From Entamoeba invadens IP1 (lineage: Eukaryota > Evosea > Mastigamoebida > Endamoebidae): DNA of 64,000 nt. The DNA is taken from assembly GCF_000330505.1 (NCBI RefSeq), contig NW_004440383.1:219355-283354 (forward strand), given 5' to 3'. A program made the translations under genes and the position numbers. Shown piece after piece: positions 10,547 to 21,714 of the stretch (positions are counted from its first letter, which is position 1; the number at the start of each line of letters is the position of its first letter). The notes beneath the pieces are model-generated. The model worked only from the letters and a program-made list of their open reading frames with translations, made no database searches and was not told where the DNA came from.

Positions 10547-11160
10547 CAAATTGTTTATTAACAATTAAATAGTTTTACCATTATTTTATAAAAAAACAAT
10601 TAACTTTAACAAATTGTTTTTTGTAATAATAATTATAATTTGTAATATTAAATAATACAATATGGTTTTTATTTAATTGTTTTGAAACAATAAATAAAAA
10701 AAATGTTAATTCACAAAATAAAAAAAATATTATTTTTAATAACAATTTTAATACCTTTTTTTTGTAATTTATTACTGTGTAAAAATCCAAAATAGTATAT
10801 TATAACACTTTAAATAACATTGAACAAAATTCAAGTGGTCTAAAAATCGGGGAAATGTCGAGTTTATTAAATAAATTTCCGTTTTTTAGAGTTTATATAA
10901 TTAGCATAAACTATACACAAGCCAAAAAAAGGAAAATCATCAAAATTTGGATTAATATCCCAGTAAAAATAGGCCAAAACAAAAATAAGGGTGTTATTTT
11001 AAGTGTTAATAAAAAAAATAAAAAAAATTGTATCATCTTATAATTTATTAATATATAATATATAGTACAAATTATTATTTAAATAACTATTAATAATTAA
11101 TGTAAAATATTATATTAGAAATTATAGTTAAAAAAATATCAAATTATAGTAAAAATAAGA
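10547..11160. other. AT-rich spacer before the assembly gap
   Basis: Long A/T runs and no supported gene. The K/N/I-rich open frames here are low complexity. Confidence 0.5.
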
Positions 11161-11260
11161 NNNNNNNNNNNNNNNNNNNNNNNNNNNNNNNNNNNNNNNN
11201 NNNNNNNNNNNNNNNNNNNNNNNNNNNNNNNNNNNNNNNNNNNNNNNNNNNNNNNNNNNN
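11161..11260. other. Assembly gap of 100 N
   Basis: Exactly 100 N, the conventional placeholder for a gap of unknown length. The 5' part of the following membrane-protein gene is lost in it. Confidence 0.99.
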
Positions 11261-12222
11261 CAGAGACATGTGTTGACCACAATAGATAAGTACATTTGTG
11301 TGGATAACAACCCACTTCCCCTTGGTGTGAAGATCCCAGTTGATATTCCAAACATTGCTGTTTGTAGTTTTCATACTAGTTTCATATCGAAATAGCTGAC
11401 AAATAGTACCTTGCCATTGCAGTGGTATCAATTTTGTTACTTGTGGTGTCCACAAGTGTACATCGAGGTAGGATATTCAAGAAATTGTTCTTGATGCTTG
11501 TCTCTGGAGTCTTAGCAACTGTGGCATTCTTCTCGACTTTAATGTTCTTGACGTATTGCAAGAATCAATTGATCTGCGGACCATTCAAAAGATATTTACT
11601 TCTCTTCTTCGAGACTTTCAGCGATTTGAAAGTCATCAAGAAACTCGACTACCACTACATCCCAGTTTATAACCAAGTGATCTCTTTCTACCCAGCCGTT
11701 GGGACGTTCATGGAATTGTTTGTCAAGCAAATACCAAAGTTGGGACTGAATACACCGGCGTTCTTGTTTGTGATTGGGTTTGGGTTACTCACCAAGAAGT
11801 CTGCTGTATTTACTCGAGCGGTTGTTGTCACTTTTGTGACATTAATAGTGTCGTTGATGACTGCAGTCGAGTTTATGCCATTGACGCATGATGTTGTGGG
11901 ATGTGTTGTATGCACCATCCTCTTCACTATTGGTGCACTGATTATCATTCACACATTATTCTCGTTGGGACATATCCTTCTTGTCCCATACTTATTCGTT
12001 AATTGCACATCAATTGTTATTGCACTGTACAGATACTTTGTTAAGGAAGTCTTTGCCCTTTCAACACCAGTCATCATCTTCACGATATGGTACACTTTGT
12101 TCTGGCAAAGAAAAATCACTGTGGTTGGTGGGTTCTTGATTTTCTTGGCTATGAGTTCTTTGATGACACTCAAGTGCGGATACTTCTTGGCTATCACAGT
12201 TATCGTCGGGAGCTTTTACTGA
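11261..12222 (+). CDS. Multi-pass membrane protein, 5' end lost in gap
   Basis: Open from the first base after the gap. Exon 11261-11359 (33 codons), intron 11360-11406 (47 nt, GTTTGT to AAATAG, phase 0), then exon 11407-12222, giving at least 304 residues. Without the intron the upstream frame stops at TAG about 50 nt later and the downstream frame has no ATG at its beginning, so the join explains both. After a polar stretch containing NNPLPLGVKIPVDIPNIA come about eight or nine hydrophobic segments spread evenly to the C-terminus (for example AVVSILLLVVST, TFVTLIVSLMTAV, VVCTILFTIGALIIIH), with few charged loops. I do not recognise the family. The topology could suit a transporter or the membrane part of an ER enzyme, but there is no motif to choose between them. 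Confidence 0.7.
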
Positions 12223-12423
12223 AGAGAAATGAACGTTTTTGTCTTCTTTGTTATTGACTCAAAAATGTATTAAACAAATTTACTAGACCATCTTTACTAT
12301 AATTTTATTAATAAATTTAATACATTTTTTTGATATCGTCAATGGAACTATTTTTGAGCACCAACAAAGAAAAAAAGCTAAAAATTGAGTTTTTAGAAAA
12401 ACTCAAAAAAGGAAAGTGAGGGA

Positions 12424-12428
12424 GAACT
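12424..12428 (+). promoter_or_regulatory. GAAC element of alpha-tubulin
   Basis: GAACT followed by GTTTAAAG, 51 nt upstream of the ATG at 12479. It supports the internal ATG over the GTG-initiated longer frame. Confidence 0.45.
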
Positions 12429-12478
12429 GTTTAAAGGGATTTATAAACAACCCTGTCGATCTCAAAAGTCAGAAAGAA

Positions 12479-13840
12479 ATGAGAGAAGTGATCACTATTA
12501 ATATTGGACAGGCGGGTTGCCAACTTGGAAATAGCTGCTGGGAACTCTTTTGTTTAGAACATGGGATCCTCCCTGATGGCACACCTGCCAAAGAAGGGTT
12601 GGCTAAAAATTTGTCGAACGGACAGAACGTCGACAACGCGTATAACGCGTTCTTCAATGAAGTTCAAAGCGGAAGATTTGTGCCACGCGCTATCTTTGTG
12701 GATACTGAACCGACAGTTATCGACGAAATTAAGACGGGAAATTACTCGAAATTGTATCACCCAAGACAGTTGTTGTCAGCTAAGGAAGACGCTGCGAGTA
12801 ACTTTGCTTTGGGGAAGAATAACTTCTCGCCACTTGTGGAAGAGACGATGGAAGCGTTGAGAAAGTCTGCCGAGGCGTGCTCGGGGTTACAAGGGTTCTT
12901 CTATTATAACTCCGTTGGTGGTGGGACAGGAAGTGGGTTCACCGCTGCGCTCTGCGAGAAGATCGCAGAACAATATCCAAAGCGAACAAAAATTAATACC
13001 GTCATTTGGCCTTCACCAAAACTGTCGAGCGGAGTTGTTGAGCCGTACAACGCAGTTTTGAATACTCACGCGATGCTAAAATTGGCGGATTGCACACTCA
13101 TGGTTGACAATGAGTCTATTTACTCGATCTGCCAGGAACATCTCGAGGTTCAAAGTCCATCATACTCACACTTGAATCAAATTATTGCACAGGCGATGAG
13201 CTCTGTCACAGCAAGTTTAAGGTTTGAAGGAACTCTCAATGTGGATTTGAATGAATTCCCAACAAACCTTGTGCCATTCCCAAGAGTACACTTCGCTATG
13301 ATGTCGTACGCTCCAATTGTCACCCCGGAGAAGGCACAAAGGCAAACATTGAATGTACAAGAGCTGACAACGAGTCTCTTTGATCGTAAGAATTTGATGA
13401 TCCAACTCGACGAAGTTAACAAAGGAAAGTACATGAGTTGCTGTATGATGTATAGAGGAGATGTCTCGAACCGCGAAGTGAATTTGGCTATTAATGTGGT
13501 GAAGAATTCTTATGGACTTCCTATCGCCGATTTCTGTCCGTGTCCATTTAAATGCGGTATTAACAATCAACCCCCAACGGCTGTTCCCAATAGCCAGTAC
13601 TCCGCGACGAAAAGAAGCGCCTGTATGTTGGCGAACCACACTTCGATGTGTCAAGTTTTTGGAAAGGTTAATCAAAACTTCGACCAAATGTACGGAAGAA
13701 GAGCTTTCATTCATCACTATGCGGAGTTTGGCATGGAAGAGAACGAATTCATTGAAGCGAGACAAGATATGTTTGACCTAGAGACTGAATACGCTAATCT
13801 CGCTCTTGATAACCCAGAGGTTTCGGGCACAATGGCGTAA
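12479..13840 (+). CDS. Alpha-tubulin
   Basis: 453 aa from ATG 12479, intronless. It begins MREVITINIGQAGCQLGN, the alpha-tubulin N-terminus, has the GTP-binding GGGTGSGF loop near residue 148 and keeps the acidic catalytic residue in the NVDLNEFPTNLVPFPR segment, which drives hydrolysis of the beta-tubulin GTP in polymerised dimers. An extension from an upstream GTG (12416) is rejected because the conserved Met starts the family. The tail ends SGTMA, without the glutamate-rich, tyrosine-ending tail usual in alpha-tubulins, so detyrosination is not expected. Entamoeba microtubules are confined to the nuclear spindle and the tubulins are known to be divergent. Confidence 0.95.
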   Translation: MREVITINIGQAGCQLGNSCWELFCLEHGILPDGTPAKEGLAKNLSNGQNVDNAYNAFFNEVQSGRFVPRAIFVDTEPTVIDEIKTGNYSKLYHPRQLLSAKEDAASNFALGKNNFSPLVEETMEALRKSAEACSGLQGFFYYNSVGGGTGSGFTAALCEKIAEQYPKRTKINTVIWPSPKLSSGVVEPYNAVLNTHAMLKLADCTLMVDNESIYSICQEHLEVQSPSYSHLNQIIAQAMSSVTASLRFEGTLNVDLNEFPTNLVPFPRVHFAMMSYAPIVTPEKAQRQTLNVQELTTSLFDRKNLMIQLDEVNKGKYMSCCMMYRGDVSNREVNLAINVVKNSYGLPIADFCPCPFKCGINNQPPTAVPNSQYSATKRSACMLANHTSMCQVFGKVNQNFDQMYGRRAFIHHYAEFGMEENEFIEARQDMFDLETEYANLALDNPEVSGTMA

Positions 13841-14088
13841 GGATTATTTGGAAATTTGATTATTTTTTTGAATTTGGGTTATTATTGAATTATAATTATT
13901 TTTAATTTTTTATATAGATTCCAACCCAACTATAACAACTATTAGGATAGTTATAATTTTCTATATTTATGTTCAAACTATAATTTATTTAAAAATGAAT
14001 TAAGTAATGTTATACCGGTTAGTACTAGGCAAAAAAAATGAAAACAACTCCTTTATAATTACACAACAAAGAACCGTCACTATTTCAA

Positions 14089-14268
14089 TCAATCCAACGA
14101 ATTGTACACTTTCTTGCGCTTGAGAAATACAGTGGGGTGAGTCTGTGAAAAAACAAAAAGAAGTTTGGTGATTTGTTCATTTTGCGAAATGAGATGCAAC
14201 TGTGGCTTAGTGTTTTGAGCGTTACAATCAGCTTCTGATTTTTGGGTTTTCTTTGCTACTTTGGGCAT
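14089..14268 (-). CDS. Small basic protein, 59 aa, hypothetical
   Basis: A complete ATG-to-TGA frame of 59 codons in an otherwise AT-rich spacer. It begins MPKVAKKTQKSEADCNAQNT and ends KRKKVYNSLD, with balanced codon use and few A/T homopolymers, unlike flanking noncoding sequence. It has no signal peptide or membrane segment. There is no GAACT close upstream, although an AAAACTGAAAACCC stretch lies just before the ATG. I do not recognise a family; it could be a single exon of a longer gene, though no good splice sites were seen. Confidence 0.45.
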   Translation of the reverse strand: MPKVAKKTQKSEADCNAQNTKPQLHLISQNEQITKLLFVFSQTHPTVFLKRKKVYNSLD

Positions 14269-15090
14269 TATATGGGTTTTCAGTTTTTTGTTTTTATCTA
14301 AATATGGTTAAAATTTAGTTTAATTGTAATATATGTGCTTAACATGTTGTTATTAATTTTTTTTATAATAATTAATCTTAAATTGTATTGTTAATCAATC
14401 ATTAATTATTCTATAGTTTTTTTATAATGTTTGATTAATAAAATTTTATTTAAGTTTAACAAAAATAATAAAATGGTAATAAAATGTTATAAAAATTTAA
14501 ACAAAGTATATTTATAAAAGTTTAAAGAAAACTAAAAAATTAACTATTTTAAACAAAATAGTAAAAACAATTAACAATTTTTTAAAATATGATTAGTTTT
14601 TTAATTAAAGTTTCTATTTTTTGTATTTTATTTTAAAACTTGATTTATAGTTTTTTTCATGCTATAACTGACATTTTTTTAGGTGATAAAAAAAATATTT
14701 TAATTATTATTGTTTTTTTTTAATTTTTTATAATTTTTAAATTAAACATTACTAATAACAAAACTTATTTGTTATTTTTTCATATTTCAAATAAGTCATA
14801 TATTATTAAAAAACGCAGTCTAATACTATTCTTCTCAAATTCAAGATGATTTCTATAAATATCAATTATTTAAATAAAATAATTTATTACACAAAACTAC
14901 AACTTGAATTGCCAAGTCTTCCCGTATCTATTTATATATATAATAAAACCTAAAATGTGTCTTCCCGTTTCTAAAATAAGCGTTTGGATAATAGCTTCTT
15001 TCTAGTAAAAAAAGTCACAATTACTAGTATTTCCCAAACTGAAATTTCCACGACCATCATAAAAAGGAGTTCACAGAACTGTAAAATAGA
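14269..15090. other. Spacer with the Rac promoter
   Basis: AT-rich with many poly-T and poly-A runs and no gene. Its right end holds the Rac leader, with GAACT at 15076-15080, 10 nt before the ATG. Confidence 0.6.
15076..15080 (+). promoter_or_regulatory. GAAC element of the Rac gene
   Basis: GAACT ten bases upstream of ATG 15091. The spacing implies a 5' leader of only a few bases if the element marks the start site. Confidence 0.5.
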
Positions 15091-15681
15091 ATGCAAGCTG
15101 TAAAATGTGTGATTGTTGGCGACGGAGCTGTCGGGAAGACTTGTCTTCTTATCAGTTATACCACCAATGCGTTCCCCAACGAGTACATCCCAACAGTCTT
15201 TGATAATTATAGTGCGACAGTAATGGTAGATTCAAAGCCAATCAACTTGGGGTTGTGGGATACTGCAGGACAAGAAGACTATGATAGACTTAGACCACTC
15301 TCATACCCACAGACCGATGTCTTTTTGATTTGTTTCTCTGTTGTTTCACCACCTTCTTTCGATAACGTCTCTTCTAAATGGCAACCAGAAGTGATCCATC
15401 ACTGCCCCAAGACTCCTTGCCTTCTTGTCGGGACTAAGTTGGATATGAGAGAAGACAAAGACCAATTGAAAAGACTTGAAGAGAAGAAGATCACTCCAAT
15501 TACTACAGAACAAGGAATGGCTAAAGCTAAAGACATTGGCGCTGTTAAGTACATCGAGTGCTCAGCATTGACCCAGAAAAACCTCAGACTTGTCTTCGAT
15601 GAAGCCGTCAGAGCTGTCATCTCCCCAAGCAATGCCAGTGGAAAGAAGAAAGAAAAGGAAAAGGGGTGTGCTCTCCTTTAA
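15091..15681 (+). CDS. Rac-type Rho-family GTPase
   Basis: 196 aa. All G motifs are present: GDGAVGKT (P-loop, residues 10-17), the switch I threonine in [20 protein letters not shown] (DxxG) and GTKLD (NKxD variant typical of Rho proteins), plus ECSAL. The Rho insert is [16 protein letters not shown] lysine-rich tail ends in CALL, a CaaX box whose leucine predicts geranylgeranylation. It is a membrane-anchored switch for actin dynamics, phagocytosis and motility in this group (family knowledge). Gly12, Thr35 and Gln61 equivalents are present, so GTPase cycling should be normal. It has no introns. Which numbered Entamoeba Rac it is I cannot say. Confidence 0.95.
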   Translation: MQAVKCVIVGDGAVGKTCLLISYTTNAFPNEYIPTVFDNYSATVMVDSKPINLGLWDTAGQEDYDRLRPLSYPQTDVFLICFSVVSPPSFDNVSSKWQPEVIHHCPKTPCLLVGTKLDMREDKDQLKRLEEKKITPITTEQGMAKAKDIGAVKYIECSALTQKNLRLVFDEAVRAVISPSNASGKKKEKEKGCALL

Positions 15682-16023
15682 ATTACAATTAGCTAATGTT
15701 TTTGACTCTTTTTGGTTTATTATCATTTTTGCTTATTCACACAATAAGTTTCAGTTCTTGTTGTGTGGATTACAACTTATTCTGAGTGTGGTCTTACAAC
15801 TTTTTATTTTGAACTATTTATATTGTTTAATCAACTCCTTCGACTTTTATTTTTTATTTCGATTTTTACAATTTGAGTATTTTGAGGTATTGTATTATAA
15901 AATAGATTGTTTCCTATCGTTGAGTTACACATGTTTTATTTCTTGAAACAGAGAATTAAGTCTCTATGTTTTCCACCTCAAAAGCAAATCAAAAGTACAA
16001 AACAACTCAACATTGCCATTACT
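15682..16023. other. Convergent 3' region of Rac and the receptor kinase
   Basis: T-rich 3' flank shared by the plus-strand Rac gene and the minus-strand kinase gene. Open frames here (15590-15946, 15907-16296) are F/L/Y-rich and not supported. Confidence 0.5.
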
Positions 16024-19000
16024 TCAAATTGTTGTGTACAATGTTTCAAGCTTCTCCACCAACACATCTATTTTAATCCTTTTCTGTTTGTCTTGATCCC
16101 ACGTTTCATTTATAATTCCATACATTTCGTTTGTCAGACATTCAACTCTTTCTGGTCTGCCTCCCTTATCAACATATTCAGCTATACACCAAGCAAACTT
16201 GAAATTCTCTTTTGGATAGGGGTCTCTCCATGTTATTCCTTCATACATGGTTATACCGAACGAATAGATATCTGCAGGTTTGTTGTAATGTTTTAGACCT
16301 TCAAGTACCTCAGGTGCCATGTATTTTGGTGTTCCAATACCTTTTGTGAATGTCATATTAGTCATCATCATATTAGTATTTCTTGCACTTCCAAAGTCAG
16401 CCAGTTTCCCATTAATCACTTGATCATCTTTTAATGAGACAACTAAGATGTTATCCGGCTTAACATCTCGGTGCAGAATACCGTTTGTGTGCAAATACTG
16501 AATCCCTCTTGACGCATCTTTCAATATTTTGATTCGAATCTTCATGGAAACGCTAATGACATTCTTTTCGTTGTCTTTTTTCCTCAGATTTGCAAAACTC
16601 CCATATTCGGCATATTCAGTAACAACAGACACGTTGTTTGTGAAAAACACAGCTCCGTAAAAGTGTATGATATACTCACTTCGAAATTTGTCCATCATCA
16701 CTATCTCCTTTTCAAAGTCAGCAATTTGTTGAGGATTTGCTATGTCCTTCATCTTCTTTACAGCTACAGCATTTCCTCGGAATAAACCAAGATACACAAC
16801 AGCAAAAGAACCTTCACCAATAGATTCGGCGTTCAAAATAAGTTCATCAGGATCGAGTCGTGTTGTAAGTTTTGTTGTTGCACTGAGTGTAAGGGTCTTG
16901 ACAACTCTTTTGTCTTCTTCGATGTTGAAAACAGAAAGCGCAACTTCATTACTCAAACGCATTGTACATAGAGCAGTAAGAAACACTTCAAATTCACATG
17001 CTTTGTTCCTTTGTAATACAACTTCGCTGGGGTTAAAGTGTAGTTTATATTTCTCTATGTGGGAAACAGTGGTGATGTTAATTTTCATTGCATGACGACT
17101 GGTATTGCCGACACAAAATACTTTCCTGATCTCTTCATCACATTAATATATTCATCTTCGTTTCCAAATTGTAGTATCGTGTGACTGACAACAACATTGT
17201 CACCAAGATCAACAAATGCAATGTTTGAATCGTGAATATTAAACAAAGTGTGTTTGACTGTTTTCCCTTCAGCTTTAATGTATCTTTTTACGAGGAACCA
17301 CACCAATACAATTGTTCCAACCATCAACATCAATACTAAAAGTATGACAATGAATATGACCCACCACACAACCTTCTTAACACAAAGAGTTCCGTCAGTG
17401 TTAGGTGATTTCCAAAAAGTGCATTTGGAACACTTCGAATTCTTTGACTTGACACAGTTTTCAATTGTGTTATATGCCACACAATTAAAGTTTACAAGAA
17501 CAAGCCCTTCTTCACAAGACAAACATTTGGCTTCATTTATACATTTGGTACAACTATTGTTACACTTGGCACATTGGTTTTCGTTGACTGTATAGTACCC
17601 ATCAGAACACATGGAACACCCAAAAGTTGTCACGTTTGTTGCACACCCAACAAGTCCACTTTGTAACAAACAATCTCCTTCGTTTGTATTGAAGTACTCC
17701 TGTCCACATGTTAAACAAGAGTGGTCGTTGAGACACGTACCACATTTGGGTTGACAATTAAAGCAGTCAAGACCAACACGGTAGTATCCCTCTTTGCATG
17801 ACACACAACCTGTCCCACTCAATGTTAATATGTTACATTTGTTTGCCAATTCACCACCCGATTTACATGTTCCTCCACTCAAGAAATATCCTCCATAACA
17901 TGAGGTACAAAATGTATCATTATTATAACAGTTGGCACATAAAGAGTCACATTTGTTGCATTTCAATGTGTTGAAGTCCAAGTATGTTCCAAAAATGCAT
18001 CTGTTGCACCCTCCAACACCAAATAGTTCACATTCTTTACTTTCATTAACGCATGTATTGTCATCCGTGATAATGTAACCTTTTGCGCACTCAACACACT
18101 TATTATTCACTACATTGATACATTGATCAATGTTCTGAACGCAAAGACCGTTTGTATCTTCCATCTTATTACCTTCAACATCGCAAGACTGTAAGTGACA
18201 CTTTCTGTCTGTTCCAAAGATGTAACCATTTTCACATTTTGTGGGTTCCCCATTCTCACACAACAAACAATCTGGGTCATGTTCTTTACAATCAAGACAA
18301 AATGTTCCATTTGAGTAAAATCCCTTTTTGCAATAAATGACGTTGTTCTGCTGAACTTCTATCATCTCTTCGGTTGGTTGATAACAAACTCCATTATTGT
18401 TTATTAAATTGTCTGTTGTGTCACACAGTAAACACTTTCCATCATTAGATTTGACTTGACAGACATCATCTTTAGTAATTTTAATACAATCGCTCCCAGA
18501 TTGTGTGTAACCCTCTTCACATTTTACACAAAATCCCCTTGTGTGAGCTAAACAATGGAAAAAGCTTTTACATGAATTTTCAAATAACACAAAACTATCA
18601 CGACATTTAGTACACTGTTCAACACCTCCAACTTTTGTACATTTATCACAGTTGTCAGCTGTACAATTATCACACCTCATATTTTTATCAATAATACCAT
18701 CACAATCCATCGCATTTCTACAATGAAAAAAGTTTTCTTTAAAATACCCATAATAACAGTGGATTTCACCAAATGAAAATCCATTTCCTGCTTCAAAAAA
18801 TACAGTTTTAGAGAGAAGTTGCACATCGACCATTTCCACCTTGTTCGACACAATTGAAATGGTAAATGTTGACATCGTGTCATGAAACAATGAAATTGTT
18901 TGGTCGCCGATATACACAACATCAGGTTCTTCTGTGTTTCTTCTAATTTCGTTTTTGACAACTGTTGAGGTGTGATTGATAACAATGCCACTTACCATTT

Positions 19001-20075
19001 CAAGTGGTGTTATAAAACAACCAAAACATGGACAGTAATGTTCCACATAATTGTCGAGTTTGGTTATATTTACATGACAGTATATAATATCTGATGGATT
19101 GTTGTATCGAATTAAATGCCCTTTAGCAAGGAGAGTAAAACCATCTGGCATTTCACTTTGGGTCAATGGAATTTTGGTAATAGCAAAATCGAAACTGCTT
19201 TCGTTTGTAATTGTCATATTTGCTGGAAGACTGAATTCCTTTTCAAAAAAGAATAGAGGTAAATCTCTGATTGTTCTGTTTTGTGAAACGTCCAAAGAAA
19301 TGGAGTTATCAATATCAATCTCATCCACCATTATAGAACTTTTCTCGTTTACTTTCAACTTGCTATATATTTTCATCTGGTTAACGATTGAATGTATTCC
19401 TCTAATTTCATTTTCAAAGAGAATCGAGGAGCAGTATGAGGTGATGTCTAAAATGTTTGACACAATGATTGTCGAATTTCCAGTTATAGATACAGACCCC
19501 TTGAAGTCACAAACCAGTTGGTTGAATGAACCACGTGAGTTGTCAGTGAGTAGCAAAGAACCAAAGAGAGTTGAACTCTTTTGAAAATTCACAGATGAAT
19601 TCTCATTGAGTTCCAGTAATGCATAGGTGTCAAAAGTCACATCACATCCCACTTCAAAAACAGAATTGTTGTTCATTTTAATTTGTATCGATCTAATGTC
19701 TTGAGTCTGTTTGTTAATAACAATTATTGAGTTATCACTGAGGGTGAGAATACTTTCTCCTTTGTCTACCGAAATTGAACCAATTGAAAGTGAAGACGTG
19801 TCAGAAATAAAAATAGAACCTTTTCGGATTGTACTTAAAATTCCTTCGATAATTGAGCTTGAGTTGGATTGCATTATTAAAATAGCATTTCTTTCAAGAG
19901 TGACATCGCCACTCACTTCAAGAATAGCTCCTTGGTTAAGGGTAAGTGTTTGAGAGTCCAAAGAGAGTGTATCTATTTGACAATACTCTGATAATGCCGT
20001 TTCTGACGTAATGTTTGGACAGACAGCAAATGTGTGGTACACAAATAAAGACACAATGATAGTCGACATAACCAT
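16024..20075 (-). CDS. Transmembrane receptor kinase (Entamoeba TMK type), with one frame break
   Basis: Reads from ATG 20075 to a stop at 16024 in two overlapping frames. First frame: signal peptide, a beta-strand-rich region to about residue 430, a CXXC-rich region about 440-890, one membrane segment about 900-929, and a short cytoplasmic start. Second frame: a conserved juxtamembrane domain (RNKACEFEVFLTALCTMRLS), then a kinase with GEGSFAVVYLG, VAVKK, HRDVKPDN, DFGSA and APE, all catalytic residues kept. The second frame is open upstream of its ATG and encodes EEIRKVFCVGNTSRHAM, which fits the family, so the true junction is a one-base shift near 17135-17147. No intron fits. It is either an assembly error or a young pseudogene. 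A GAACT lies at 20097-20101 (minus). These receptors are thought to sense the environment. Confidence 0.85.
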
Positions 20076-20474
20076 TGTTAATGGAAATGACGTTAAAGTT
20101 CAGTAAGGTTTAAAGTATTCATACCAGTTAATGATTCGATTTACCTTTGTTTTTTGTTTTTCCTTTAACACAATAAAGGTATAGTTCTCATTTCTATTAA
20201 TAGTACAATTTGAACCTAAATATGATCTGTTTTTTCCTTTAAAGAAATTACATACCTCTTGTAAAATAGAAAATAAAACTTTTAAAAATAACCTAAAAAG
20301 TTATTTTTAAAAAATAGAAATGAGTTATATCCAAGTTGATAGTAAATAAACCATTTGAGTTTTAAAATTTAATAATATTTAATAATTAAGTAAAAAAATG
20401 GTATTTAATAATTTACTATTAGATGCCATTTGACCGTTTCATACCAAAAAAACTGAACTCGACATTTACACACA
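20076..20474. other. Intergenic spacer with TMK promoter
   Basis: AT-rich. It contains the GAACT element of the receptor kinase (20097-20101, minus strand) and the 3' flank of the RasGAP-like gene. No other signal seen. Confidence 0.55.
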
Positions 20475-21650
20475 TCAATTGGTGAAACTACTCATACTAC
20501 TGCTATTTGACAGCGAGTCTTCGCTTCTCCCGCTCTTTCCACACATCTTAAGTTCTCTTTGCAACCGTTGTTTAGTTAAGAGTTCCTCTTCAATTTGTTC
20601 ATTTATGTATTTAATCTTCTGAGACAATTGGTATATATATGCAGAGAGTGTGTTATTATCCTTCAACACGTCTTGCACCCTTTTTTCATACCTTCCGTTA
20701 TACGCAAAGAGCAGTCGATCGAGGTTCTTCAGTGCTTCAATTTCATTCATCTTGACTTGTGATGGTTCGATAGCTGTTAAAAACACGGAGGAGACCTTCA
20801 CGTTCTTTTCGTTAATGATCAAATAATTATACACATAATCTTTATGATCCAAAAACACTTGAGCCAGTGCAGGGTGGAGTCGCGTTTGTTCCACCATGTT
20901 AATCCCCAGTTTCGACAGAGAAATCGAAACCGGTTCTTTCAAAAACGCAATTGTTTCGTTCACCATGACACTCACACCTTTAATCCCCTTCCCGTTTCGA
21001 ATGGTTTGTGCCACAAATTGTGAAAATTGTGAAATTCGCTGTTCGTTCAGAGAAATGTCCTTCTGAGAAATCCCCTCGACAAACAGTTGTGGGGTATTTA
21101 ACAATGGACAGAGAAAGACTAAGAAGAATAAGTTCACATAAACCCACGTCGTCTTGATCTGGCCTGTTTGTTTCTTTGCAACTTCCTCTTCGATGATTTG
21201 TAATGTTCGTATCACATGCATTGGAATGTATTTGAGTGATTCAGCAACACCTCCTTTGAGTAAATTCGTCAACTCTTCCGTTTGCACCGATTGGTCGAGA
21301 ATCAATTTTTGGAGGACGTCTTGGAGTGCGTTCTTTGCAAATTCAGTTAGAAAGAGTGTCGAGTACTCCACAAATAGCCTTAAAATGGACGATTGTGTTC
21401 TGAAGTTGTGCACCTCAACCGTATTTTGGTCGACGTCGTGTTGCGCAACCTCGCGGAACAAGTCGCAAATACTTCCCTCTGCAATGAAGTACTCCACCAG
21501 TAATCGGCTATATGTCTTGAATTCGGGAAGGTGTGCCGGTGAAATGATGACATCAAAATACGAAGAGAGTAACAATGAGTTCTCCTGGAATAACAATTTG
21601 TCGAAGATGTATTTATTTCCAAAGGGGAGGGGCTTGACTACAGTGCTCAT
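20475..21650 (-). CDS. RasGAP-domain protein
   Basis: 391 aa, intronless, ATG at 21650. A RasGAP fold spans about residues 20-300. NFRTQSSILRLFVEY (about 83-97) corresponds to the arginine-finger helix, keeping the FR. LFFLVFLCPLLNTPQLF (about 177-193) corresponds to the FLR...PA helix, but the arginine of FLR is valine here. The C-terminal 90 residues are coiled-coil (LSQKIKYINEQIEEELLTKQ) and end in a Ser-rich tail. The family accelerates GTP hydrolysis on Ras or Rap, or, in IQGAP relatives, binds Rac and Cdc42. With the secondary arginine replaced, activity cannot be assumed. Assignment is by motif pattern. Confidence 0.75.
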   Translation of the reverse strand: MSTVVKPLPFGNKYIFDKLLFQENSLLLSSYFDVIISPAHLPEFKTYSRLLVEYFIAEGSICDLFREVAQHDVDQNTVEVHNFRTQSSILRLFVEYSTLFLTEFAKNALQDVLQKLILDQSVQTEELTNLLKGGVAESLKYIPMHVIRTLQIIEEEVAKKQTGQIKTTWVYVNLFFLVFLCPLLNTPQLFVEGISQKDISLNEQRISQFSQFVAQTIRNGKGIKGVSVMVNETIAFLKEPVSISLSKLGINMVEQTRLHPALAQVFLDHKDYVYNYLIINEKNVKVSSVFLTAIEPSQVKMNEIEALKNLDRLLFAYNGRYEKRVQDVLKDNNTLSAYIYQLSQKIKYINEQIEEELLTKQRLQRELKMCGKSGRSEDSLSNSSSMSSFTN

Positions 21651-21714
21651 TATATGCCTTTTTCAAGTTTCCGTTCTATCTCAATTATCCTATATTTTTA
21701 TGATACTTTTACTA

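Noticed and set aside
10581..11043. Short frames in the AT-rich island
   Set aside because: Composition (K, N, I, F) is what AT-rich noncoding DNA gives by chance; no promoter motif or homology.
17085..17100. Programmed minus-one frameshift or stop-restart (ATGA overlap) in the receptor kinase
   Set aside because: The overlap lies downstream of where the kinase frame already encodes conserved residues, and there is no slippery heptamer or stem-loop. A one-base error or mutation is simpler.
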